NCBI GenBank assembly: GCA_900642245.1
Contig: CAAAJI010000085.1
Coordinates: forward strand, 139,965 to 153,667
Reading direction: 5' to 3'
Length of the DNA stretch: 13,703 nucleotides
Source of the DNA: Fragilaria radians
Taxonomy: Eukaryota; Bacillariophyta; Fragilariophyceae; Fragilariales; Fragilariaceae
Both the position numbers and the translations under genes were made by a program. Below are positions 1 through 7,488 of the stretch, in pieces. The notes beneath the pieces are model-generated. The model was not told the origin of the DNA. It saw nothing but the letters and a program-made list of their open reading frames with translations, and searched no databases. Position 1 is the stretch's first letter; every line of letters begins with the position of its first letter.

Positions 1-2
1 TG

Positions 3-371
3 CAAAAAGGCAAGCAGCTCGTGGTTCAATTTTTTGACTTCTCAAATACTCCAAAGCCTGATAAATTCATTGATCATGAGGTCAAATGTAAATGTGTTTG
101 GATAGGAAAGTACAAATCAAGTCGAGGATATACCAATCTCCAAGCTCATATTATAAGTACTCACCCTGAATATACCTCTCTTGATTTGAGGTTTCTTATA
201 CCTACTTCAAATATTTGTGAACGATTGGTCAGTCAAGCTGGGTTCTGTTTCAATAGCCGAAGAAGGTCTGTCTTGCCAATAGATGCAGAGGATCAGATGT
301 TTCTGCACCTTAACATGGATTTGTGGAATATTGACACAGTTAAAGACATTTTGGCAAAAATGCCACAATAA
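3..371 (+). pseudogene. hAT-type transposase, internally deleted (BED-like finger joined to C-terminal dimerisation domain), 5' partial
   Basis: The frame is open from the window edge at base 3 to a TAA at 369-371, so the true start lies outside. The first half has a BED-like zinc-binding pattern: Cys codons at 87-89 and 93-95, then a GYTNL segment, then His codons at 147-149 and 162-164 (HIISTHPEY). In the usual arrangement Cys-x2-Cys precedes Gly-Lys; here the position before Gly-Lys is Ile, so the finger may have lost one ligand. From about base 195 the frame continues with the hAT C-terminal dimerisation signature: IPTSN, ERLVSQAG (219-242), a basic stretch and NMDLW. An intact hAT transposase has several hundred residues, including the catalytic acidic residues, between these parts; here they are absent, with the junction near 177-195. 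No stop or frameshift breaks the fusion. It is most simply an internal-deletion derivative. A domesticated DNA-binding dimer is possible but unproven. Confidence 0.7.
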
Positions 372-725
372 TTGTTTGTTTAAGAACCTAGAGGTACAAT
401 AGTTGTTTGTTTTATTTTGATGATAACAAACAATATACAATTATATTTTCGGAAGCTCTGGTGGGTTGCAATCAATTGCAATAAAAAACATGCTTCAAGT
501 GATCCTGTTTGCCCTTTTCTCCATTATACTCAATCTTCATGATGAAATCATTTTCCATCTTCAACCTCTTCGGAGAATGCAAAATCCGTGGAGTAGTGGT
601 GGACCAATCATTATCAACGGTAGCCACGGTGGCGCTGAAAAAGAACGGAAACGGTAGAGGTACAGAATTAGATGAAACCTTTCAATTTAAAAGAATTCAC
701 TCGGCATTCACGTTTTGACAAAAAA
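372..725. other. Intergenic stretch without a recognised gene
   Basis: No convincing gene between the hAT remnant and the old gag fragment. An ATG-initiated + frame at 539-718 (60 codons, beginning MMKSFSIFNLF) is open but unlike any family I recognise. The last part, about 701-720 (cggcattcacgttttgac), resembles the sequence just before the gag start of the younger element (ggcattcatctattaagtcgac, 1285-1306), so the old copia leader probably begins here. Confidence 0.4.
403..433. repeat. Hairpin-forming inverted repeat after the hAT fragment
   Basis: Perfect 9-bp arms, TTGTTTGTT at 403-411 and AACAAACAA at 425-433, with a 13-nt loop. It lies 32 nt past the hAT stop codon. The arms are low in complexity, so chance formation is quite possible; a role in transcript ending is only a guess. 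Confidence 0.4.
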
Positions 726-975
726 ATGGCAGATTTATGTGCCATGAGAGTAATTCCTTTCTGCAGAAAGGCTGATGAGTGGCCACTTTGCAACAAGAAT
801 TTCTGGCAAAGGCCAAGAGATATGGATTTGAAGATGTTCAGCCGGAAAGATGTCTATGACCAAGGCAGATGAAGAGTTTGATAAAAATTTGGATACGGGG
901 AAGAAAATGTTGAATGCTATTGAGTTAATTGAAGTTGCTTACATAGAGCATTTGCTATCCATGAATGTCAAGGCC
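726..975 (+). pseudogene. Degraded Ty1/copia gag N-terminal fragment (older related element)
   Basis: This reads as a diverged copy of the first ~80 codons of the gag at 1307. The start MADLCAMRVIPFC parallels MTDVSTIRAIPFC, followed by K-x-DEWP in both. It then shifts frame near 801-806 (the match resumes as LAKAKRYGFEDV) and again near 840-844 (resuming as GKMSMTKADEEFD, then GKKML and EVAYIEHLLSM). The three segments lie in three different frames, so at least two indels have occurred. The fragment stops at base 975, exactly where the 5' LTR of the younger element begins, and does not resume after the 3' LTR. It is therefore the insertion site of the younger element, later rearranged on the far side. 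It cannot encode a working Gag. Confidence 0.8.
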
Positions 976-1192
976 TATTGGAAATATCCTTTACGTTCAT
1001 TCAAACTTAGTTTATTTGTTTAGGGTTTATCCATTAGGGATATTAGAAATTCGAAAATGTGTGCGTCATCAAAATGTAAGTCAGTCTTAGATTAATCTTT
1101 TATTTAGTCACAACTTTCATTGCAACTTGTTAGTTTGAGTTATCCTCTCCTTTACTTTCATCTTTATTGATTGAAGAGACTACTTCTCAACA
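976..1192 (+). repeat. 5' LTR of the copia element
   Basis: Bases 976-1167 match the 3' LTR at 5502-5681. I extend the LTR to 1192 because it then ends in TTCTCAACA, the CAACA terminus expected opposite a copia TGTTG start; the start here reads TATTG in both copies. The 5' copy has three substitutions relative to the 3' copy and a 12-nt segment (1057-1068) missing from the other. That segment supplies most of TGCGTCAT (1062-1069), a half CRE-like motif. The boundary at 1192 is inference; 1167 is the last base shared by both LTRs. Confidence 0.85.
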
Positions 1193-1204
1193 CGTTTAAA
1201 CGTG
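1191..1204. repeat. Perfect 14-bp palindrome at the 5' LTR-leader junction
   Basis: CACGTTTAAACGTG is its own reverse complement. It straddles the inferred LTR end at 1192 and lies where the primer-binding site should begin. It includes two ACGT-flanking CACGT/ACGTG arms, a core used by bZIP and bHLH factors. Function is unknown. Confidence 0.6.
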
Positions 1205-1306
1205 GGTACCTGCTTAGTTCTCTTCTTTATATTCAAACTTGGATCTTGGAGTCTTCTTGTTTGAAATTTCAGTAATTTTGTTTTGGCATTCATCTATTAA
1301 GTCGAC
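1193..1306 (+). other. Copia leader (untranslated) with no clear tRNA primer site
   Basis: Short leader between the inferred 5' LTR end and the gag ATG at 1307. The only TGG-beginning stretch near the LTR, TGGGTACCTGC at 1204-1214, is displaced from the LTR end and does not match a tRNA 3' end I recognise. Priming by an internal tRNA fragment, as in Drosophila copia, would fit the absence of a standard site but I cannot identify it. Confidence 0.4.
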
Positions 1307-3004
1307 ATGACTGACGTTAGCACCATTAGAGCGATTCCTTTCTGTGGAAAGGTCGATGAATGGCCTGTTTGGAGCGAAAAGTTCCTCGCTAAAGCCAAGA
1401 GATACGGATTCAAGGATTTATTACAAGGAAAGTTGTCAATTCCCAAATTTGATGAAAGCTTTGATGAGGATTCAGACGAAGGAAAGAAAATGTTAAAAAA
1501 TGCAGAGATTAATGAAGTTGCTTTTACAGAACTCATTTTATCAATTGACACAAAGAGTAGTCAAGGCAAAGTTGCATTTAATTTGGTTAAAGGATGCAAG
1601 TCAAAAGAGTATCCTGACGGTAATGCGGCAATTGCATGGGAAAGACTCAAAAACAAGTTTGAGCCCGTATCTGCTCCTTCTATGGTTAAGCTAGAGAAAC
1701 AGTTCAGAACTTTATCTTTGAAGAAGGGTGAAAATTCTGAAATATGGATAACTGAGTTGGAATATCTCCGTACTAGACTGGAAGATATGGGTTCAACAAT
1801 CTCAGATAATCAATTCATGATTCACGTTTTGAAAAATTGGACCGCGGATTATGATCTTCAACTTGCGTTAATGGAGAAGAGAGTTGGAGATTTAGAGAAG
1901 CCTTTAAGCATTGAAGAGATAAAGGCTGAATTGGGTCTTCGTTTTGAAAGATTAAATGTAAGTTCAAATCAAAGCAATGACAATGTTGTTTTGGATGAAC
2001 ATGCTTTGTTTAGTGGACAATATAAAGGAAAGTGTCGTAATTGCGGTCAGATTGGTCATAAAGCCGCGCAATGCAAAAGGAAGCATTTCAACCATGTCGG
2101 AAACAACAGAAACATGACTGAGGGAAATTATTGTACTTATTATCGTAGGACTGGCCAAGTGAAGAAAAATTGTTTCAAGCTAAAGAAAAAGGAGTTGCAA
2201 AACAACAACATTAACCGTGGCAGTAACGACAACAGTAGTAGAGATCAGCAATTTTTAAATTCACAGGATATGGCTTTTGTAACAACCTCCGAAATCGAGA
2301 CGTTAACAAGTGAGATTTGGATCTGTGACAGTGGTGCGTGTGGACACTATTGTAACTTCAAGGAAGGCTTGATGAATGTTAAGGAAATTTGCGATGAAAT
2401 TACCGTCGGAAATGGTAAGACAATGACAGCTACTAAAGTAGGGGATCTCAAATGTAAGGTGATTCAACTTGACGGATCCAGCTTGGATGTCACACTTTAT
2501 GAGGTCAAGTATGTTCCTGAATTGTGGATGAACTTGTTCAGTCTTAACAAGGCGTTGAAAAATGGTTACACTTTAAGCAACAAAGGGTTGTCAATTTATC
2601 TTTCTAAAGGTCCTGGTTTGGTTACATTTGATAGAATGATTCTGACAACAAATGGTTTTGTATCAGGGATCAAGCTGTCTATCTATTCTTCTCCGGTCAT
2701 TTGTAATACCATGATTAATGCTGAGTACAATAAAAGTATTGATGTTAATATGTTCCATGAAATGATGAGTCATTGTGGAGTGGATAAGTTACAGAAGACT
2801 GCAGACATTCACGGTTTGAAGTTGACAAGTAAACTAACAATCTGTGAGAATTGCGCTCTAGCTAAGGCTAGAAAGAAGAATGTTAATAGGGAGTTGAAAG
2901 GATCTAGTAAAATACCCGGAGAAAGAATTTATTTCAATATTAGTTCCGTTCGTGATGTAAGCTTTGGTGGTGCAAAGTTTTGGGTCCTGATAGTTGACGA
3001 TTAA
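1307..3004 (+). pseudogene. Copia gag-pol, first segment: Gag, zinc knuckles, protease, integrase zinc domain
   Basis: Starts at ATG 1307 after in-leader stops; 565 codons to a premature TAA (3002-3004). Residues 1-240 are a UBN2-like Gag. A CCHC zinc knuckle, CRNCGQIGHKAAQC (C-x2-C-x4-H-x4-C), sits at residues 243-256. A second knuckle at 276-289 is degenerate: CTYYRRTGQVKKNC has Tyr for the second Cys and Gln for the His. The aspartic protease DSGA motif is at 341-344. The integrase N-terminal zinc-binding region runs from His 484 to CENC at 513-516. The segment GERIYFNISS places Asn at residue 544 where copia integrases carry the first catalytic Asp, so integrase would probably be dead even without the stop. 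A truncated Gag-protease product could still be translated if transcribed; that is inference. Confidence 0.9.
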
Positions 3005-4816
3005 ACTGATTATTGCTGGAGTTTGTTTTTAAAAGAAAAGAGTGAATTGAAAAAGAAAATGATGGAATTATTAACAGATTTGAAAATTGCTGAAATTAAT
3101 GTCAGATTCATTTGTCGTGATGACTCAGGAGAAAACAAGGCGTTTCAAGAGGAATGCAAGTCTAAAGCATGAAACTTCATATTTGAATTTTCGGGACCTA
3201 GGACACCTCAACGTAACGGCAAAGTTGAAAGGTAATTCCAAACATTTTATGGAAGGATTAGAGCAACTCTAAATTGCGCCGGATTGAAAGATGGATTAAG
3301 GAATGGTGTTTGGGCAGAATGGGCTAGAACGGTCACCTTTTTGTCAAATAAAACTGTTTTGAAATCTAGGGATGTATGCCCTTATCAATTGTTATTTGGA
3401 TCCAAACCAAAATTACCTGAAAGTCTTAAAGCGTTTGGAGAAGTTGGTGTCGTTACAACAAAGGATAAAATTCAGGGAAAGTTAAGGAACTGTGGTACAG
3501 TATGCATGTTTGTTGGCTATTCAGTTGATCATGCTCACAATGTTTATTGCATGTTAAACTTAGAGACAAACAGAATTATCAATTCCAGAGATATTAAATG
3601 GCTTAAGATATTTCATAAAGACTGGATTAATAAGGGTAATCAAGCAGAAAGAATTGAAAATAATTATGATGACAATGATGTCATTGAATCCTTAATGCCT
3701 CAAAAGCTGTACAATAGTTCTGAGTCCAATACTAATTCGATGCAACCTGAGGTTAATGATAAAAGCAATCTAAAGATTTATCGTCAGATAAAGCGATGGG
3801 AAAGCAGTTTCAATCCTGAAGCCTCCAAAATCATTGATAATTTTGAGCAAGGGAGGGACATCCTTTTGGACTCTGTTAATCTTGCCTTAATCTCTGGTAA
3901 TGTTATGAAGGAACCGAAATCTTTTGATGAAGCATGGAATTGTTCAGACCCTGATCAACGTACAAAATGGAGGGCAGCAATTAAAAAGGAATTTAGTGGC
4001 ATGGAAAGTAGAAGCATATGGGATGTTATCAGTAAGGAGTTTATTCCTAAAGATAGAAGATGCATCAAGAGTAAGTGGATCTTTAAAATTAAAAGGAACG
4101 GTGTTTTTAGAGCAAGATTGGTTGCTTGTGGATACAGTCAAATCCCTGGTGTTGATTTCAATGAAAGTTTTGCACCGGTTATAAATGATGTAAGTTTTCA
4201 TGTTATGTTGATCCTTAAACTTACTCGGGGATTGCAAGCAACTATTGTTGATGTTGAGACAGAATTTTTACACGGTAATCTACAAGAAGATATCTACATG
4301 AACATTCCTGATGGTTTAGATTCAAACGGTAATGAGTGTTTAAAATTAAAGAAGACTATCTATGGACTTATTCAGAGTGCAAGGGAGTTCTACAAAAAGT
4401 TAATTGAAGTCTTGAAGAGTGTTGGCTTTGTTGAAAACAAATCAGATATGTGTTTATTGTCGAAATGGGAAGATTGCGAAGCGATTCTTATTGGAATTTA
4501 TGTTGACGATTGCCTCGTTATTGGTAAGGAAAATCAAATTTCAAAGTTGATCACTGATTTAAAGAATGGTGGATTCAACCTTAAAGTCACACAAAGCTTG
4601 TCGGATTACTTGAGTTGCCGAGTCTTGGAGAATCAATCACACAATGAAATCTTGATTCTTCAGCCCCATTTAATCAACAATTTGAAAGATAAGTTTGAAA
4701 ATGAAGTGCTAGAAAAAGGAACTTACAAAACTCCTGGAACCCCAAGATTCAAAGTTGTTCGCCCCGATGAAAATTCTGAGTTGATTGATGACAATCTACA
4801 AAAAAGATTCAGATAA
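3005..4816 (+). pseudogene. Copia pol, middle segment: integrase core and reverse transcriptase, with internal stops
   Basis: It continues in the same frame as the gag-pol start. Integrase resumes as TDYCWSLFL. The second catalytic Asp is in RDDSGENKAF (about 3116-3145) and the Glu is in NGKVER (Glu codon 3227-3229), after SGPRTPQ. In-frame stops are TGA 3170-3172 and TAA 3233-3235, the latter directly after NGKVER, where Lys is usual. From 3236 the frame is open for more than 500 codons: integrase C-terminus, variable linker, then reverse transcriptase with the RARLVACGYSQIPGVDF block, the DVET-x-FLHG block (Glu where Ala is usual), KKTIYGL, and the polymerase active site YVDD at 4499-4510. 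A final TAA (4814-4816) splits FR from GVGML, a point inside the conserved copia segment between polymerase and RNase H. All breaks here are nonsense codons; the frame itself is kept. Confidence 0.9.
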
Positions 4817-5481
4817 GGTGTTGGAATGCTCCTCTATTTGACAAAATATTCTCGCCCTGATCTTTGCAATGTTGTCAGAGAGTTATCTAAGTGTATGGAT
4901 GGAGTTTCAATGGGAACTTACCTGGAGTTGTTGATGGTCATTAAGTTTGTGCTTGACACCAAAAATTTTTGCCTCAAAATTCGCCCAAAATTCGATTATT
5001 CAAGCTGGAATCTTAAGGCATTTTGCGACAGTGATTGGGCGGGAGATCCAGAGACAAAAATTAGCGTTACAGGCTTCATCATTTATCTCCAAGGCGCGCC
5101 CGTTTGCTGGCATTCTAAGGCGCAAAAGGGTATGACTTTATCAAGCAGTGAGGCGGAGTATGTTGCAATTTCCGATGCTGTAAAAGAGATCCAATTTTTG
5201 TATTTTCTTCTTCAAAACCTTGGAGTTGAGTTGGACTTGCCGATTGTGGTCAAAACGGACAATATCGGCGCCCTATTTATGTCGCAAAATTCTTCGACTG
5301 GCGTAAGAACCCGGCACGTCGATACTTTATCCGTGAGAACATCGAAGATGGAATCATAAAGATGGAATTTGTAAAATCAATCGACAATGATTCGGATATT
5401 TTTTCGAAAAATGTCAACCACGAAAGTTATGAAAAACACGCGAAGAAATTTTACAGAATAAGGAATCTGGAACCTGAATGA
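4817..5481 (+). pseudogene. Copia pol, last segment: RNase H, ending in a frameshift
   Basis: Same frame as upstream, beginning GVGMLLYLTKYSRPDL. RNase H acidic motifs are visible: CDSDWAGD (near 5026-5049), SSSEAEYVA (near 5140-5166) and KTDNIGALF. After TRHVDT the frame changes: the original frame hits TAA at 5357-5359, while the frame one step back carries the expected copia ending (IRENIEDGI, KMEFVKSID, FSKNVN) to TGA at 5479-5481. A deletion of about seven bases near 5320, probably between short TAC repeats, explains both the missing residues and the frame change. The stop at 5479 lies just before the polypurine tract, so the original coding end is intact. Confidence 0.88.
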
Positions 5482-5489
5482 ACATTGCA

Positions 5490-5501
5490 GGATAGGGAGG
5501 G
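5490..5501 (+). other. Polypurine tract
   Basis: GGATAGGGAGGG directly precedes the 3' LTR start at 5502. This is the standard position for plus-strand primer formation by RNase H in LTR elements. One T interrupts the purine run. Confidence 0.8.
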
Positions 5502-5681
5502 TATTGGAAATATCCTTTACGTTCATTGAAACTTAGTTTATTTGTTTAGGGTTTATCCATTAGGGATATTAGAAATTCGAAATCAAAATGTGAGTCAGTC
5601 TTAGATTAATCTTTTATTTAGTCACAACTTTCATTGCAACTTGTTAGTTCGAGTTATCCTCTCCTTTACTTTCATCTTTAT
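5502..5681 (+). repeat. 3' LTR of the copia element, terminally shortened
   Basis: Matches 976-1167 with three substitutions (C/G, A/G and T/C at the equivalents of 1002, 1078 and 1136) and lacks the 12-nt segment 1057-1068. Similarity stops at 5681; the last 25 nt of the 5' LTR, including its CAACA end, have no counterpart. The next bases belong to an unrelated antisense pol fragment, so a rearrangement probably removed the LTR end and the target-site duplication. The A/G change creates TGAGTCA at 5591-5597. Confidence 0.88.
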
Positions 5682-5850
5682 ACCGATTTTTACTAATCCC
5701 TTGCTCAACAAGATGGTGATCTTGTCATTGCTAATCATATGGCCTTTCCTTAAAGTTTGATTGATACTGAATAGCCCTTTGTAGCAATATATAAATTCCT
5801 CAACAGCATAGAGAAAAAAATACAAGCAAACTACATAGTTCCAGACAAGC
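5682..5850 (-). pseudogene. Copia pol fragment (protease-integrase linker), antisense
   Basis: The minus strand reads GLFSINQTLRKGHMISND and then ITILLSKG. This parallels the region of the younger element reading NLFSLNKALKNGYTLSN and LSIYLSKGPG (about 2531-2620), which lies between protease and integrase in copia. The upstream part (about 5790-5850) is no longer recognisable. It belongs to a copia element in the opposite orientation and abuts the shortened 3' LTR, so it is not the continuation of the gag fragment at 726-975. Confidence 0.65.
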
Positions 5851-6325
5851 ATCTAAAATTACTAAAAAGACTATCACCTGACATTGATCAATAAGTTGTA
5901 GATCCACGATCCAGATGATGTAGATTATGACTTAGTAGATTTGCCACGTTCAAAGACTGAAAAAAATGGGCACGCATACGACCTGAGATTTGGATTACTC
6001 TTTCCTTGGTAGTTAAGAGATAGTTGTTAAATGAGAGGTAGCGTCAGTAATAAGAGGATAACAAGGCACAAGTAGTCCTCAGCTCTAGATAGCAAGCCTA
6101 CACTTATTGCATCTGATAAAGCTGCAATCATCAAATCAAAATGCATGAGTAAAAATTGCAGCAAGAGGTGAGGACGCAATTCAAGGTGACACAGATCCGA
6201 TATAAGGTTTGCTGATGAATTCCTTGAAGAAGCTTTCAGACACTCTAGTGGATACAAATCTGAAAATGATAGAGAATATAATCAATAGATCACACCCTTT
6301 CCTACCAGAAAGATAACACATACGT
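5851..6325. other. Unassigned stretch inside transposon debris
   Basis: No frame on either strand gives a recognisable protein. Its position directly before a copia protease remnant suggests decayed gag sequence of that element, but I see no motif that proves it. Confidence 0.4.
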
Positions 6326-6745
6326 AGTTTAGATGGTGGTGCAGATACATTTGTTTTAGGAAAAGGATGGAAAGTGTATTGTATTCATAACTCAAGAAGA
6401 GCAAGAATAATTGTCTTTGATGATGAGAAAGTGGAAAGGAGTCTGCCAACAGTCAGTTCTATCACTGCATTTAACCTTCCAGGTTGACCATCTATGTTCC
6501 TGGCTGCGCATGAATCATTCATTCTAATCGAAATTTCAGTTATGAGAATTTAAAGAAGGTTCAACCAGCCAAAGACATGGAGTAACTTAGCAGGTGGTGA
6601 TACACAGATGATTCAATCCTAATATCTTTAGAACCTACAGATTGTATGGCTCGTTTTAAATGCCACTAACATACCCCTGAAGAGCATCCTCCGGTCAAGT
6701 TGTAGACAAGATTTATCAGCCAGATCATACCAATGAGGAGGGTTA
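6326..6745 (+). pseudogene. Diatom-type copia protease and following linker, decayed
   Basis: The + frame from 6326 to 6484 reads LDGGADTFVLGKGWKV, then NSRRARIIVFDDE and LPTVSSITAFNLPG. This matches the DSGADT-x-VLGKGW protease region of diatom copia (CoDi) polyproteins, as I recall that family, with Gly for Ser in the catalytic triplet's second place. A TGA at 6485-6487 follows, then FLAAHESF. Further on, in other frames, come EPTDCMARFKCH with TPEE (6631-6685) and DKIYQPDHTNEE (6705-6740), in the order expected for the segment after protease. Several stops and frame changes show an old, dead copy. It belongs to a lineage distinct from the element at 976-5681, whose protease lacks the VLGKGW block. 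Confidence 0.7.
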
Positions 6746-7488
6746 ACACAAGCTTCAACTTGAAATTGCAGAATGATCTTGATCGTCTACGGCAACTACA
6801 TGATCTAGACATAGTAAAAGAAGGCAGAATTAAGTTTGGGATTCAATAAAACTCCTTAGGTATTGTGAGGATACTAACGCCAGTCCGACGTAAAACATTT
6901 TGTGGGTGGAATGATATACAATATGACTCAGTCATGTGCAATTTTTTTCACCTAGTCTCAATAATCAAGCATAAGATAGTTCTAAAATAAGTTTATATTA
7001 TTTGTGTAAATTGCGAGCCTATAATTTAGTTGGCTGCTTTCCATCTTTGCGATAAATGGATCGCTGTAATTACGTTTGCAAACTCTTCTCTGAACCGTTA
7101 AGGTATGCCAAAGATATTCTAACGTATATCTTAACTTCTCTCACATACCAAAGATTTAACAATCAATGATCTTGTTTAGCAAATTGTTTTATCCTTGATA
7201 AAAGCAACTAAAATAATTGCGATGAAGGGTATCTTTAACAAATACAACTAAATAAATAGTTCAATATACCAAAAGGATCCTTCATACTTGACACAACTTA
7301 ACCAGTCTACTTCCTGCTGAAAACCAAAATATTTAAACTATCACAATATCTTACTATTTTACAAGCAATAATTACTTCATACAAAATGCCATATTGTCAC
7401 CTTACTCAGAACCGTAGGACAAAAACAGAAATCGAGATGGCATAAGCTAATAAAGACACTGGCAAGTCCCACATGTATCAGACACAAG
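6746..7488. other. Unassigned stretch where integrase of the decayed element should lie
   Basis: Flanked by protease-linker and reverse-transcriptase remnants of the same orientation, so it occupies the place of integrase. I find no integrase zinc-binding, DDE or reverse-transcriptase motif. It is AT-rich and full of stops in all frames, and far shorter than an intact integrase-to-RT interval. Decayed and partly deleted sequence is the simplest reading. Confidence 0.4.

Larger units (their letters stand above)
976..5681 (+). mobile_element. Ty1/copia (Pseudoviridae-type) LTR retrotransposon, near full length, inactive
   Basis: The order LTR, leader, gag, protease, integrase, reverse transcriptase, RNase H, polypurine tract, LTR is that of the copia superfamily, with integrase before reverse transcriptase. 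The two LTRs are about 98% identical over their shared part, apart from a 12-nt indel. The gag-pol is one continuous reading frame from 1307, as in many copia elements, but is broken by stops at 3002, 3170, 3233 and 4814 and by a frameshift near 5320. No target-site duplication is visible: the 5' flank ends aggcc and the 3' flank begins accga. No primer-binding site complementary to a tRNA 3' end is evident after the 5' LTR; copia elements of algae and flies often use an internal tRNA segment instead. The element inserted in an older copia gag. Protein motifs resemble diatom copia lineages. Confidence 0.95.

Noticed and set aside
1964..4237. Minus-strand and off-frame open frames inside the copia gag-pol
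   Set aside because: They overlap clearly recognisable copia protein motifs on the plus strand and show no motifs themselves.
3002..4816. Stop codons read through or recoded (alternative genetic code)
   Set aside because: Both TAA and TGA occur, at sites where relatives have different residues rather than one constant amino acid, while the 1042-codon ATPase gene is free of internal TAA, TAG and TGA. Nonsense mutation is simpler.
5704..5710. CTCAACA as the true end of the 3' LTR
   Set aside because: It matches the 5' LTR terminus, but the sequence between 5682 and 5703 does not align well with the 5' LTR, and this stretch reads as codons of the antisense pol fragment (LLSKG).
6027..6257. Minus-strand hydrophobic 76-codon frame as a membrane protein
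   Set aside because: It is Leu-rich by base composition, lies in transposon debris, matches nothing known, and has no support beyond its length.
6736..6850. Ty3/gypsy-like segment before reverse transcriptase (PMRRVNTSFNLKLQNDLDRL)
   Set aside because: It loosely resembles the gypsy PRR..L..KL..ELDRL block, but it directly follows copia protease-linker remnants on the same strand and no gypsy reverse transcriptase follows.
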